From: Bacillus sp. N1-1
GTDB lineage: Bacteria > Bacillota > Bacilli > Bacillales > Guptibacillaceae
DNA length: 64,000 nt
Direction: 5' to 3'
NCBI RefSeq assembly: GCF_009818105.1
Contig: NZ_CP046564.1
Coordinates: 1,116,001-1,180,000, forward strand
The notes under the pieces were generated by a model. That model saw nothing but the letters and a program-made list of their open reading frames with translations, did not search any database and was not told where the DNA came from. The number at the start of each line of letters is the position of its first letter. Position 1 is the first letter of the stretch. Of the stretch, positions 8,388 through 17,433 are shown in pieces. The translations under genes were made by a program, and so were the position numbers.

Positions 8388-8963
8388 TTGCAGTTAAACA
8401 GATTAGTCAATTTTCATAAAACACTCGGTGATCCAACTCGCATACGAATTCTTTCGTTACTAGCGACCGGGCCTCTCCATGGACAAGCGATCGCTGGCAA
8501 ACTTGGATTGAAAGCACCTACAATCACGCATCATATGACGAAATTAAGAGATACTGGCATTGTGTATCAGCGTAGAGATAAGAATACGATCTACTATTAT
8601 ATTGACGAGAAAAAACTCCGCTCTTATTCTGAAGCGTTACCGAAGATGCTTTACCAGCCTGAACAAGACAAGGAGGACGATGCATTGAAAGCGCAAGCGG
8701 TGGTTAATAATTTTATCGAAGCAGATGGAACGTTAAAGCACCTCCCTTCTCAACGAAAGAAAAAGATCATTATTCTGAAGCACTTGATATATGGATTAGA
8801 ACGTGGGAGAAAATATCCTGAGAAAGAAATAAATGCTTATATTAAACGATTCCACCCTGACTTTGCGACAATTCGTCGAGAGCTTATTATCAATCATTTT
8901 ATGTACCGAGAGAATAACATCTACGAACTAAATCCAGAAGAAATGTGGGCAACGATCGATTAA
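8388..8963 (+). CDS. ArsR-family regulator with DUF2087 domain
   Basis: A 191-residue protein. Residues about 5-80 form a winged helix-turn-helix of the ArsR type (LGDPTRIRILSLL, then GLKAPTITHHMTKLRDTGIV). Residues about 110-185 match the DUF2087 domain seen in Bacillus proteins (HLPSQRKKKIIILKHL, then FATIRRELINH-like and MYRENNIYEL). No metal-binding ELCVC motif is present in the recognition region, so it is probably not a classic metal sensor. TTG at 8388 is the start, nine bases after GGGAGGTG. CTAATTAG repeats just upstream suggest autoregulation. Confidence 0.85.
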   Translation: MQLNRLVNFHKTLGDPTRIRILSLLATGPLHGQAIAGKLGLKAPTITHHMTKLRDTGIVYQRRDKNTIYYYIDEKKLRSYSEALPKMLYQPEQDKEDDALKAQAVVNNFIEADGTLKHLPSQRKKKIIILKHLIYGLERGRKYPEKEINAYIKRFHPDFATIRRELIINHFMYRENNIYELNPEEMWATID

Positions 8964-8990
8964 AAGCGCAATCGCAGATTGTGCTTTTTT
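8963..8990 (+). terminator. Terminator of the ArsR-DUF2087 gene
   Basis: AAAGCGCAATC pairs with GATTGTGCTTT and runs into a T tract. Confidence 0.85.
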
Positions 8991-9124
8991 CTTTGGGTTA
9001 GAAGATGAGGGGCGTAAAAAGAAATAAGTAATTGAAATATTCTTCTTGTTTTGAAATAATTGGTAATGTCTAAAGCGGAAGTTCATACATACGATTTTTA
9101 CATTAAAAATGGGGGATTTATCAA

Positions 9125-9757
9125 ATGAAAATGCAAAAGAAGATTTCAATTGTCATGCTAACCTTCGTTCTAGTCGTTTTGTCTGCCTGCGGAAATTCAA
9201 CTAGTGAGTCTAGTGCTCAATCGAACAACCAGCCATCAAATAATACAACTCTTCAAGTTACAGAAGAGGATGATCCAGCTGAAGTAGAAAATACGAGTTC
9301 TAATGATAACGGGCAAAATGAACAAGAGGATTCATCAACTCTTACAACGGAAGATTCAACTAATGGAGAGTCTGAAAGATCTGATCAACCGAATGTTGAA
9401 AAGCAGGAAAGTCAAAAAGAAAAATACTTCAAGAAACTAAATAGCATGTATGAATCAGATCGGCATGTAGAAGCAAAAGAAACGATGGTAGAAATGGAAG
9501 AACAAGAGGCAGAAAGGTATCAAAATTGGGATAAGATGTTGAACGAAATATATGGGGTGCTACAGGAGCAGCTTAGTTCTGATGAGATGGAACAACTAAG
9601 AGAAGAACAACGAAATTGGGTAGAGCATAGAGATGAGGCTGCCAAAAAAGCATCACTTAAATACAAAGGCGGTTCGACCGAATCATTAGAATATGTAGCA
9701 ACGCAAGCAAGTCTTACAAGAGAAAGATGCTACGAGTTAGTTGCTAAGTATATGTAG
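9125..9757 (+). CDS. Lipoprotein with LprI-like (DUF1311) domain
   Basis: A 210-residue exported lipoprotein. The signal peptide ends in the lipobox LSAC with Cys22 as the lipid-modified residue. Residues about 23-100 are a Ser/Asn/Gln/Glu-rich linker typical of surface tethers. Residues about 105-210 resemble the LprI/DUF1311 lysozyme-inhibitor-like domain, with MYESDRHVEAKETMVEMEEQ, WVEHRDEAAKK and the late RCYEL. A second Cys occurs only at RCYEL. GGGGGAT precedes the ATG. It stands alone; binding or inhibition of a cell-wall enzyme is inferred from the family. Confidence 0.7.
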   Translation: MKMQKKISIVMLTFVLVVLSACGNSTSESSAQSNNQPSNNTTLQVTEEDDPAEVENTSSNDNGQNEQEDSSTLTTEDSTNGESERSDQPNVEKQESQKEKYFKKLNSMYESDRHVEAKETMVEMEEQEAERYQNWDKMLNEIYGVLQEQLSSDEMEQLREEQRNWVEHRDEAAKKASLKYKGGSTESLEYVATQASLTRERCYELVAKYM

Positions 9758-10029
9758 TGATGGTTAGGTTGTTGGTTTTTTAAATTATTACCATTGATCA
9801 ATGTTGTGGTTAATTCGTGGAAGAATTTTCTGTAATAATGGATACCATCAAATAAAGAATCATTCATTTTCTTCCTTCCTTTAGTTCATACCACCATTCA
9901 TCTATTTCTTTTAATATTTATGAAGTCCTTTATTTTAGTAACTATTTTAGAAGATAGCTTTATCTTAATTTCTAAGTCGATTTCTAGGATCCTCTTCTAG
10001 ATCTTATTCAAAGGAAGGTGAAAATAAGT

Positions 10030-10647
10030 ATGGACAGTATTATTTTTGATTTAGACGGTACTATCTGGGATCCAATTGATACCGTCCTTCATGCGTGGAA
10101 TAGTCGTATCAAGAAATATAGTGAAATTAAAGAAGAGCTTACCCGCACTGATTTTGAAGGAACCATGGGGCTACAAATGCACGAAATCAGTAAAAAGTTG
10201 TTTCCTTATTTATCGGAAGACGTCCGTATGCAAGTGATAACCGAGTGTTGCGATACCGAACAAGGCTACTTAAAGAAGCAGGGAGGTAACCTTTTTCGAA
10301 ATGTGGAGGAGGTACTTCAGCAACTTTCACAGAAATACAAACTCTACATCGTAAGTAACTGTCAAGATGGCTACATCGAAGCATTTTATGAGTTTCATAA
10401 CCTAAGTGACTATTTTTTAGACTTTGAGAATCCAGGTAGAACCGGACGATCAAAAGGAGAAAATATTAACTTGATTATCGAAAGGAACAACTTGTCCAAC
10501 CCTATTTACGTAGGGGATACAGAAGGTGATTTAAGTGCAGCTCGATATGCGGGGATACCGTTCATTTATGCAAAGTATGGTTTCGGACAAGTAAGTGAAT
10601 ATGATGAGGTTATAGAGAGGTTCGATGAGCTTGTGGAATTATTTTAA
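10030..10647 (+). CDS. HAD-superfamily hydrolase (Gph-like), paralogue A
   Basis: A 205-residue HAD phosphatase of the phosphoglycolate-phosphatase/beta-phosphoglucomutase-like class. Motif I FDLDGTIWD (nucleophile Asp) is at the N-terminus with a helical cap after it, motif II is IVSNCQDG, and motif IV is YVGDTEGDLSAARYAGIP. ATG 10030 is selected, ten bases after AAGGAAGG; a GTG four codons earlier overlaps that site. A hand alignment with the protein at 37380-38003 gives about 73% identity, so the two are recent paralogues. The substrate is unknown. Confidence 0.85.
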   Translation: MDSIIFDLDGTIWDPIDTVLHAWNSRIKKYSEIKEELTRTDFEGTMGLQMHEISKKLFPYLSEDVRMQVITECCDTEQGYLKKQGGNLFRNVEEVLQQLSQKYKLYIVSNCQDGYIEAFYEFHNLSDYFLDFENPGRTGRSKGENINLIIERNNLSNPIYVGDTEGDLSAARYAGIPFIYAKYGFGQVSEYDEVIERFDELVELF

Positions 10648-10755
10648 CTAAAAGTAAATTTTGGTTTGAAATACCTATCAGAAAATCGTTCAGAGGCATC
10701 AACCACCGACCGATTTTTGTACTACTTTATTGATGATTAGAATGAGGGGGAATGA

Positions 10756-11232
10756 ATGTTTACAGTTTGGATGATTGTGATTAATACGACCTTTTGGTTA
10801 GTTGTTTGTTTCGGGTTGGCGTACGGAGTCCGGTTAATTCCTCGTTCTTTTTACGAAAAAAATACTTGGGTCTTTCATGAACGGTCCTATGAAAAAAGAT
10901 TCTATAAAAAAATACAATTATCACTTTGGAAAGATAAGCTTCCAGAGTGGGGGAATGTATTCAATTTTGAGAAGAAAAACCTTCATACAGAGCTAAACAA
11001 GGAATATCTAAATAAATTCATATTAGAAACGTATTATGCGGAAGTGGGTCACATCGGGATGGGGATAGTGGGCTTTGCGTGTATAGTGGTTAACCCAGAA
11101 GGTTTTACACGTTTCGCTTTAATTTGTTCCAGTGTAAATTTAGTTGTACAAATCCCATTTTGTTTAATTCAGCGATACAACAGACCAAGGTTGATCCGCC
11201 TTAGAGATAAGTTTACAGATAGGGGTGCCTAA
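10756..11232 (+). CDS. CrtO-like acyltransferase family membrane protein
   Basis: A 158-residue protein resembling glycosyl-4,4'-diaponeurosporenoate acyltransferase (staphylococcal CrtO), which adds a fatty acyl chain to a glycosylated C30 carotenoid. It has an N-terminal membrane helix, then FHERSYEKRFYKKIQLSLWKD, the acidic/His segment AEVGHIGMG between helices, and the C-terminal hallmark IQRYNRPRLIRL. The length matches the family (about 165). No other carotenoid gene is visible nearby, so it may act on another glycolipid or with distant crt genes. GAGGGGG precedes the ATG. Confidence 0.7.
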   Translation: MFTVWMIVINTTFWLVVCFGLAYGVRLIPRSFYEKNTWVFHERSYEKRFYKKIQLSLWKDKLPEWGNVFNFEKKNLHTELNKEYLNKFILETYYAEVGHIGMGIVGFACIVVNPEGFTRFALICSSVNLVVQIPFCLIQRYNRPRLIRLRDKFTDRGA

Positions 11233-11359
11233 AAGATTCGTTCATGTTTTTTATTGGTGAAAAAAGGAAACTTTTCGAAAGGCTATTCGTATTTGTTACT
11301 ACATAGAAAAAAGCAATAATTTAGATGTATGCATATTGAGGAAAGAAAGGAGCACCGTT

Positions 11360-11539
11360 TTGGAAAAAAACATCAAACCCACCTTAATCCTTATCTTATG
11401 GAACATGATTGGCTTAACAATTGGCTATTTTATTTTTACTCCAATTGTTGAAGATACAATAATAGGACTTGTTATAGGGTTATGTATAGGAGCAACGGTT
11501 GGAATATCCATTATGCAAAAAATGAAATCTAAATCATAA
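11360..11539 (+). CDS. Small two-helix membrane protein
   Basis: A 59-residue protein starting at TTG 11360, chosen because AGAAAGGAG lies eight bases upstream; the open frame begins eight codons earlier without such a site. It has two hydrophobic helices (PTLILILWNMIGLTIGYFIF and IIGLVIGLCIGATVGISIM) joined by a short acidic loop, with a basic C-terminus (QKMKSKS). The glycine-rich second helix suggests tight packing or oligomerisation. No family is recognised. Confidence 0.55.
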   Translation: MEKNIKPTLILILWNMIGLTIGYFIFTPIVEDTIIGLVIGLCIGATVGISIMQKMKSKS

Positions 11540-11606
11540 AACAAAGTTTATAAGATTGCATACTAGGCGAATGGCCGTATCGAAATGAACGGATAAGGAG
11601 ATCAAT

Positions 11607-12044
11607 ATGACAATCATTGAAAAGTCTAATTTAGGCGCAACCCCCTTTCAACAACTATTAGGTCATAACCCAAAGGCTATGACGGCGTGGGCAACATTAG
11701 GAGATGTATTAGAAAGTGATCAGTCACTCTCTTCCACGTTAAAAGAGCAAGTGAGAAGAACATTAGCACAGAATAATGGTTGTGAGTATTGCAAAGCGAA
11801 AGGGAAGCCTGATCCCAGCTTGTTTGATGAGAAAATCTCTCTTGCAGTTGGTTTTGCGGAGGTATACATCAAACTAAATGGAGACGTTCCTTCATCGATA
11901 ATTGAAGTGTTGAAAGAATCTTTTACAGACCAAGAAGTAAGCGAGCTTTTTGCCTTTATTTGTTTTACGACGGCACAACAGCACTTTGGTGCACTCATGA
12001 AACTTAAGCCGGCAATAATAAAAGAAGGTGAGGGCACTTCATGA
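11607..12044 (+). CDS. AhpD-like carboxymuconolactone decarboxylase family protein
   Basis: A 145-residue protein of the AhpD/carboxymuconolactone decarboxylase fold. The redox motif CxxC is in the context NNGCEYCKAKG (residues about 53-63), followed by helices ending in LFAFICFTTAQQHFGALM. AhpD-type proteins act as thiol-dependent peroxidases or peroxide-stress partners. AAGGAG lies six bases before the ATG. Its last codons overlap the start of the next gene (ATGA), so the two are translationally coupled. Confidence 0.75.
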   Translation: MTIIEKSNLGATPFQQLLGHNPKAMTAWATLGDVLESDQSLSSTLKEQVRRTLAQNNGCEYCKAKGKPDPSLFDEKISLAVGFAEVYIKLNGDVPSSIIEVLKESFTDQEVSELFAFICFTTAQQHFGALMKLKPAIIKEGEGTS

Positions 12045-12388
12045 GTAAAGGTTTATTGCATTTGGAAGGGCTAATCGTTTTACTTGGAGCTGTATATTTC
12101 TATGCCTCAATCGATGCAAGTTGGTGGCTGTTCTTCCTTTGTTTATTCCTGCCAGATCTCTTTATGTTAGGATACGTGTTTAACAATAGAATCGGTGCTC
12201 TGATTTACAATATTGGCCACACATACCTGATTCCGCTTATTCTTCTCCTCTTAAGTGTAAGTTTGAAGCAAGATTTACTTCTGGCCTTAAGCCTCATCTG
12301 GATCGCGCATATCGGAATGGATCGTACTGTAGGCTATGGGTTAAAATATCCCACTCAGTTTAAGGATACGCATTTACAAAAAGTCTAG
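12041..12388 (+). CDS. DUF4260 family membrane protein
   Basis: A 115-residue protein with four hydrophobic segments and the DUF4260 signatures: an N-terminal LLHLEGLIVLLGAVYFY, then FLCLFLPDLFMLGY, YNIGHTYLIPL and the C-terminal IWIAHIGMDRTVGYGLKY. The function of the family is unknown; the conserved His and Asp residues at the ends of helices suggest a membrane enzyme or binder, which is inference. It starts inside the stop of the AhpD-like gene, implying joint expression. Confidence 0.8.
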   Translation: MSKGLLHLEGLIVLLGAVYFYASIDASWWLFFLCLFLPDLFMLGYVFNNRIGALIYNIGHTYLIPLILLLLSVSLKQDLLLALSLIWIAHIGMDRTVGYGLKYPTQFKDTHLQKV

Positions 12389-12447
12389 TTACCAAAGGCA
12401 TTGTCACATGTTGAGTGGTATACGTTTAAAAGGGGGAGATAGTTATC

Positions 12448-13119
12448 ATGCAAGCCGTCATTTTTGATATGGATGGAACGCTTTTTCAAACAGATAAAAT
12501 TCTCGCATTATCATTAGAGGATACGTTTCACTATTTAAGATCAATCAACCAATGGGATGGAGATGCGCCAATTGCACAATACCGTGAGATTATGGGCGTC
12601 CCTTTACCAAAAGTATGGGAAGCTTTGTTGCCTGATCATTCGATGGAAGTGAGAGAACAAACAGATGCCTATTTTTTGAAAAGGTTGATTGAGAATATTA
12701 AACAAGATAAAGGCGAGCTGTATCCGAATGTGAAGGAAGTTTTGGCTTCTTTAAAAGAAAATCAGTGTTCCATTTACATAGCAAGTAATGGTCTAGCTGA
12801 TTACTTGGAAGCCATCGTTCGTCACTACGAGTTAGATCAATGGGTTACGGAAACGTTTAGTATTCAACACGTGAATTCTTTGAATAAATCTGATTTAGTT
12901 CAAAAGATTGCAGAGAAATATGATCTAACGGATGCGGCAGTTGTAGGGGATCGTTTATCTGATATAAAAGCAGCGAAAGAAAATGGATACGTTTCAATCG
13001 GCTGTCATTTTGATTTTGCAAAAGAAGAAGAGCTTGCTCAAGCGGATCGAGTGATTCATGACTTAAACGAGCTAACAATGGTATTAACCGAGTTAAACCG
13101 AGCTGAGGTTAAAGGATAA
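12448..13119 (+). CDS. HAD-superfamily phosphatase
   Basis: A 223-residue HAD hydrolase distinct from the two close paralogues elsewhere in the window. Motif I is FDMDGTLFQTD, motif II IYIASNGLADY, a motif III lysine lies near NSLNKSDLVQK, and motif IV is AVVGDRLSDIKAAKENG. It has an alpha-helical cap between motifs I and II, as in phosphoglycolate phosphatase-like and nucleotidase enzymes. GGGGGAGAT precedes the ATG. It follows the DUF4260 gene by 59 bases and ends before a strong terminator. The substrate is unknown. Confidence 0.8.
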   Translation: MQAVIFDMDGTLFQTDKILALSLEDTFHYLRSINQWDGDAPIAQYREIMGVPLPKVWEALLPDHSMEVREQTDAYFLKRLIENIKQDKGELYPNVKEVLASLKENQCSIYIASNGLADYLEAIVRHYELDQWVTETFSIQHVNSLNKSDLVQKIAEKYDLTDAAVVGDRLSDIKAAKENGYVSIGCHFDFAKEEELAQADRVIHDLNELTMVLTELNRAEVKG

Positions 13120-13165
13120 TAGCAATTAATTTTATCCCCGCAGCTCGTGATGTGATAGTCGCAAG

Positions 13166-13202
13166 AAAGACGTTAATCTTTATAAAGGTTAACGTCTTTT
13201 TA
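13166..13202. terminator. Bidirectional terminator
   Basis: An eleven-base perfect stem (AAAGACGTTAA/TTAACGTCTTT) lies between the convergent HAD and DUF421 genes. Confidence 0.85.
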
Positions 13203-13225
13203 AATAAGTTAGATTCCCCAATCGC

Positions 13226-13924
13226 TTAATGTAAATGATCATTTCGCTTATCGATATATAGTGTACCATCCTTCTGAATCTCCGCATAAAAAACATCTAA
13301 GACTGATTGGATTCCTTGTACCTTAAGTTGTTGGATCACCCAGTCTTCTTCCACATTCATCTCAATTAAAGATTTCTTATTTATTTGTCCGTCCTCAATT
13401 ATTGGGGCTGGTATCGGGTGTTTCTTTTGAAGATCTGCAGGGATTCCCTGATCCTCTTTGGTTAAAGGTAGCTTGTTTTCTTTCTTTAAGACCGATAACG
13501 TCCCATCGGTCTCAAAAATAGCATAGTCCACGTCCTTCAATGAAAAGATGTTCTTTTTTCGTAGCAAGAGGTTAAGGCTATCGATGTCGAGTCGAAGTTT
13601 ACGAAGCTCGTTCTCCATTATTTTTCCGTCACGGACAACGATTTTTGGACTTCCTTCCACTCCTAATCTGAATAATTTTGAATTTAAATCTACATAGCCG
13701 ATTAAGATCGTGAAAAGAGTCCACGCCGCAAGTGAAATCACGCCATTTCTAACACTTAAAGTAGAGTCGATTGCAAGAGATGCGCCTAACGTTCCTAAGG
13801 CAATGGCGGAGACAAAATTAAAAAAGGTCAATTGGGAAATTTCTTTTCTTCCCATAAACCTTGTCAATAAAAGCAACGTGGCAAAGGCAAGAGAAAGCCT
13901 TAGAAGTAATTCGAAAAGATCCAT
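13226..13924 (-). CDS. DUF421 (YetF/YrbG-like) membrane protein
   Basis: A 232-residue protein of the DUF421 family. Two to three transmembrane helices occupy residues 1-85, including LTRFMGRKEISQLTFFNFVSAIALG and the following helix. A cytosolic part then begins with the EGSPKIVVRDGKI segment and carries the DUF421 strand-helix pattern (ENELRKLRLDIDSLNLLLRKK). Members are often spore- or membrane-associated with unknown function. ATG 13924 is preferred because AAGGGAG is eight bases upstream; a GTG three codons earlier abuts that site. Confidence 0.85.
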   Translation of the reverse strand: MDLFELLLRLSLAFATLLLLTRFMGRKEISQLTFFNFVSAIALGTLGASLAIDSTLSVRNGVISLAAWTLFTILIGYVDLNSKLFRLGVEGSPKIVVRDGKIMENELRKLRLDIDSLNLLLRKKNIFSLKDVDYAIFETDGTLSVLKKENKLPLTKEDQGIPADLQKKHPIPAPIIEDGQINKKSLIEMNVEEDWVIQQLKVQGIQSVLDVFYAEIQKDGTLYIDKRNDHLH

Positions 13925-14073
13925 TTTACTCACTCCCTTATATGAGTACGATAACTTTTTCTTTAGGGTCTCTTTAATCCGAAATTAAATACAGCCTAAA
14001 CTAATGAAACTTTTCCAATTCCATAATCGTATAAATCATAAATAGAAAAAATCACTTTTTATGGAATTTTATT

Positions 14074-14385
14074 CAGTATGTTTCTTATAACCATGTGAAT
14101 GAGACACATTGAAAAATTGACTAGACGATCAGAATTAGTTTCATGTTGCTATTGATCATTAGTTTATTTATTAATATAGAGCGCATTCCTGTAGAACTGC
14201 TCTGGTATCTTAAAACGCATATTATCATGTTTGTGTTTATCATTGTAACGGAAACGGCAAGAACGATTATGGAGAAGCGGTATGCAGAGAACAAAAATGA
14301 TTACCTTTTTACTCTGTTTCAACTTGGAATCATCGTTGCTTTCTCTCTATCCTTGTTTTTAACTAACTTTTTATTGGCTGTTTGA
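14074..14385 (+). pseudogene. DUF4181-family membrane protein, inactivated
   Basis: An 80-residue open frame from 14143 encodes the C-terminal part of a DUF4181-like protein (LLWYLKTHIIMFVF, then EKRYAENKNDYLFTLFQLG). The same frame continues upstream as recognisable family sequence but is broken by TGA at 14110 and TAG at 14122. Reading through gives SYNHVNETH-stop-KID-stop-TIRISF, where relatives have Trp at the second stop as I recall the family. No ribosome binding site precedes the ATG at 14143. It is best read as a decayed gene rather than a short membrane protein. Confidence 0.6.
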
Positions 14386-14533
14386 AGTGTTTAGAGTATT
14401 GTGTACACATTTCGTTTTGATCACTTCGCATGTTACATAGATATAAAAGGTTACGTGCGATTTTTAGAGAACATAATGTAAGTGGAGCCTAGGACAAACT
14501 AAAACTATTTTTCATGGTGAAGGAGAAAACCAC

Positions 14534-16315
14534 ATGCTAGCATTCGAAAAACCAGATGTTGAACAATTTTTCCGGACGTTTGGGATTCAAACATTTGCGG
14601 TTAGTCCAGATGAAAAGCAGCTCGTTTTTAGTACGAACTTGAACGGAACGTACAATTTGTGGGCGATGAATTTGCCGGGAACGTTTCCTTATCCTTTAAC
14701 GTTTGAAAACCAGAGCTGTCATGAATTACTTTACAGCCAAACAGATGATTATCTCATAGCCATTATGGACAAGGATGGGGATGAGAATGGTCAGGTTTAT
14801 GCGGTCTCCACACGTGGAGGGAAAGTGAAACCGCTCCGGAAACAAGAAGGGTTTCGCCACGACATGCCCCTTTTAACACGAGATGGTAAACGACTGTATT
14901 ATACCTCGAATAAGGAAGATCAAACGTTTCTAAAAGCATACGCTTACAACCTTGAAACCGAAACTGAAGAAACGATTCTTCATGGAGAAGACGCGATTAC
15001 TCTTGTTATGGCGATCAGTCCAGAAGAAGGCAGTTTTCTCTATGGGAAATTATTTGGCAATACCTATTCTCTGCCTTATGTAAAAGTGGGGGATGAACAT
15101 ATTTTGCTTACGCCGGAGACGAGTCCCGAGCATACCTTTTCAGGAGCTGTATACGTCTCAGAAACGGAAATCTATTTGATTACTAATTACGGAGAGGATT
15201 TCTCGTACCTTGCGAAGTTTGATCTTACAACGAGAGAGTTTCAAAAAGTTCTTCAGCTAGAGAAGGAAGATTTCTCGGATCTTCAGTTTAATCGGCATCA
15301 TCAATGTCTTTATCTTGTGAGTCAAAAAGGCGCTGTTGATTCTTTTTATGAATATCATTTAAATTCAGGAGAACTTGGGAAAATCGAAATACCTGTCACT
15401 GTTATTGAAAAAGTAATTGTTGGTGGCAATGGTGGTGTTTATCTCCTCGGTTGCTCTCCAACAGTTCCCTTCAATCTCTATCAAAAGGTTGACCAGAAGT
15501 GGTCACGTCTCACAAACTACTCTGTTCCTGGCGTGACGAAAAAAGAAATGGTAGAGCCTGAAATAGTGACGTATCCATCTTATGACGGTCTTGAAATTGA
15601 AGCGCTGTTTTTCCGGGCGAAGAAAGAAAACGACAATGGACATGTGATTTTATGGCCGCATGGAGGTCCACAGGTTGCTGAGCGTGCATCGTTTCGCTCT
15701 TTGTTCCAGTTTCTGATTCATCGTGGCTACAGCATTTTTGCACCGAATTTTAGAGGATCATCAGGATACGGTCTCGCTTTTAAAAGGATGGTAGAAGGAG
15801 ATTGGGGAAACGGACCGCGTCTTGATCACATTCATGGATTAGAGTGGCTAATCCAGCAAGGATACGCTGACCGAGATAAAATCTTTCTAATGGGTGGGAG
15901 CTATGGTGGCTATATGGCGCTCCTTCTTCACGGCAGACATTCGGATTATTTTAAAGCTGTCGTGGATATTTTTGGTCCAAGTAACCTTTTTAGCTTTGTG
16001 AACTCTGTTCCTGAGCACTGGAAACCAGCTACAAAGCAGCTAGTTGGGGATCCGGAACTTGATTATGAGAAAGTGAAAGCAGCCTCGCCACATACATACA
16101 TCGATTCCATGACAAAGCCGATGCTCGTCATCCAGGGTGCGCAGGACCCTCGTGTTGTAAAAGAAGAGTCTGATCAAATTGTAGAGGCGTTACGCGAAAA
16201 AGGCCGAGATGTCGATTATCTAGTGTTAGAAGATGAAGGACACGGATTTTCGAAAAAAGAGAATGAAATGACTGTATATCGAAAAGTATTACGTTTCTTT
16301 GATCAATTTATTTGA
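14534..16315 (+). CDS. S9 family serine peptidase (acylaminoacyl-peptidase type)
   Basis: A 593-residue cytosolic prolyl-oligopeptidase-superfamily enzyme. Residues about 1-340 form the beta-propeller (repeats such as LYYTSNKEDQTFLKAYAYNL) that gates substrate entry. Residues about 350-593 form the alpha/beta hydrolase domain. The catalytic triad is Ser456 in GGSYGGYMAL, Asp538 in QDPRVV and His570 in GHGFSKKE, with the oxyanion motif PHGGPQ upstream. It cleaves short peptides. GAAGGAG precedes the ATG and a terminator follows. A badly damaged and partly inverted relative lies at 45237-45845. Confidence 0.9.
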   Translation: MLAFEKPDVEQFFRTFGIQTFAVSPDEKQLVFSTNLNGTYNLWAMNLPGTFPYPLTFENQSCHELLYSQTDDYLIAIMDKDGDENGQVYAVSTRGGKVKPLRKQEGFRHDMPLLTRDGKRLYYTSNKEDQTFLKAYAYNLETETEETILHGEDAITLVMAISPEEGSFLYGKLFGNTYSLPYVKVGDEHILLTPETSPEHTFSGAVYVSETEIYLITNYGEDFSYLAKFDLTTREFQKVLQLEKEDFSDLQFNRHHQCLYLVSQKGAVDSFYEYHLNSGELGKIEIPVTVIEKVIVGGNGGVYLLGCSPTVPFNLYQKVDQKWSRLTNYSVPGVTKKEMVEPEIVTYPSYDGLEIEALFFRAKKENDNGHVILWPHGGPQVAERASFRSLFQFLIHRGYSIFAPNFRGSSGYGLAFKRMVEGDWGNGPRLDHIHGLEWLIQQGYADRDKIFLMGGSYGGYMALLLHGRHSDYFKAVVDIFGPSNLFSFVNSVPEHWKPATKQLVGDPELDYEKVKAASPHTYIDSMTKPMLVIQGAQDPRVVKEESDQIVEALREKGRDVDYLVLEDEGHGFSKKENEMTVYRKVLRFFDQFI

Positions 16316-16340
16316 TTCGAGAAAGGTTTTGGTAGAAGGA

Positions 16341-16369
16341 GCAAGCTACAGTTGTAGCTTGCTTGTTTT
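16341..16369. terminator. Terminator between S9 peptidase and DUF2798 genes
   Basis: A stem GCAAGCTACA/TGTAGCTTGC is followed by TTGTTTT. It serves the plus-strand gene and touches the stop of the minus-strand gene. Confidence 0.75.
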
Positions 16370-16848
16370 CATATCATTTCTTCTGCTCTTTGCGTCTGAG
16401 GTTTAATGTATTTGGCTAATAGCATACGTGAGATTGGTCCAACGAGTAGCAATTGAGCTGGCAGGGCAACGATAAGGTTTAAGCCAACTGTTTTGAGGTA
16501 AGCCGTAATAAGGGACCCTTCAAGTCCTACCATAAGGGAGGTTAGTATCATTCCATAGATTGACATAATCAACACCATGATTGGAACCATACAAAAACCA
16601 AGAGCAATAATAAAATTCTTTTCGATAGATTGATCATAAGGGAGCGATAAGGCTAGTTTACGTGCGATCGGCTCCACGAATGACTCAACGAGAAAAGCAA
16701 TAATGAACGTACCAACAAGTTGGAGCACAACAGCTCCGAAGGTAAGGTGCGCTCCGTGTAAAATCATGTTGTATAAAGACATGACTAAAACCATCCCACT
16801 ACACATGAAAACCCCGAAAATGATTCCTTCTTTTTTATTACTTGGCAA
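16369..16848 (-). CDS. DUF2798 repeat membrane protein
   Basis: A 159-residue protein with four hydrophobic helices arranged as two DUF2798-like repeats. Each has the pattern of a glycine/methionine-rich helix (FGVFMCSGMVLVMSLYNMIL; LGFCMVPIMVLIMSIYGMIL) followed by a second helix ending in VEPIARKLA or VGPISRMLLA. The start is TTG at 16848 with GAAAGGA eight bases upstream. The function is unknown; the internal duplication suggests a small transporter-like or channel-like protein, an inference only. Confidence 0.75.
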   Translation of the reverse strand: MPSNKKEGIIFGVFMCSGMVLVMSLYNMILHGAHLTFGAVVLQLVGTFIIAFLVESFVEPIARKLALSLPYDQSIEKNFIIALGFCMVPIMVLIMSIYGMILTSLMVGLEGSLITAYLKTVGLNLIVALPAQLLLVGPISRMLLAKYIKPQTQRAEEMI

Positions 16849-17076
16849 ACTAGAACATCCTTTCTCTTAGCGAATAAAGCTTATTATATAGCTTTCATTT
16901 TTTCTTCATAAGTGACGTTTATGTGAACAATTCAAACGTATTTTGAAATAGGAAAGGTCTGTTCTATTAGTGAGGGAGTGAAGGTGAAAATAGATTTGGG
17001 ATTTTTAGGAACTTCGTGGTCCTTGAAGCGTATAGATTATATAGGCGAAAAACATGAAGGAAAGGGAGGTTTTAAT

Positions 17077-17364
17077 ATGGATGTAGGACTATTCATTATA
17101 GGGATTGCTCTCTTACTCGTTTCTTATTTGGTTGGTGTGAAGAAACAAACGTGGTTACTGGCAGGCTTTAATGAAAAGATGGTGGAAAACAAATCCCTAC
17201 TTGGAACGATTGTGGGCTTGCTGTTTTTTCTTCCATTAGGGTTACTTACGATCATACTTAGCGTAGTCGATTTTGCTAATGAAGGTACGATCATCGTAGT
17301 AGCGATGGTAATTTTGTTTGGAATTGTAGCGGTTTTGATTAATCGAAAGTTACTTAATTCATAG
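17077..17364 (+). CDS. DUF3784 family membrane protein
   Basis: A 95-residue protein with three hydrophobic helices and the DUF3784 signature KKQTWLLAGFNE between helices one and two. The ATG at 17077 is chosen because GGGAGG lies nine bases upstream; an open frame extends back to 16978 but begins with sequence lacking a ribosome binding site. The function of the family is unknown. It ends at its own terminator. Confidence 0.7.
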   Translation: MDVGLFIIGIALLLVSYLVGVKKQTWLLAGFNEKMVENKSLLGTIVGLLFFLPLGLLTIILSVVDFANEGTIIVVAMVILFGIVAVLINRKLLNS

Positions 17365-17399
17365 CAAATTGAACCGGTATAAACGAGCTTTATAAGGGA

Positions 17400-17428
17400 A
17401 AAAGCGACAATTAGGCGTGTCGCTTTTC
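17400..17428. terminator. Bidirectional terminator
   Basis: AAAGCGACA pairs with TGTCGCTTT between convergent genes. Confidence 0.8.
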
Positions 17429-17433
17429 CTATG

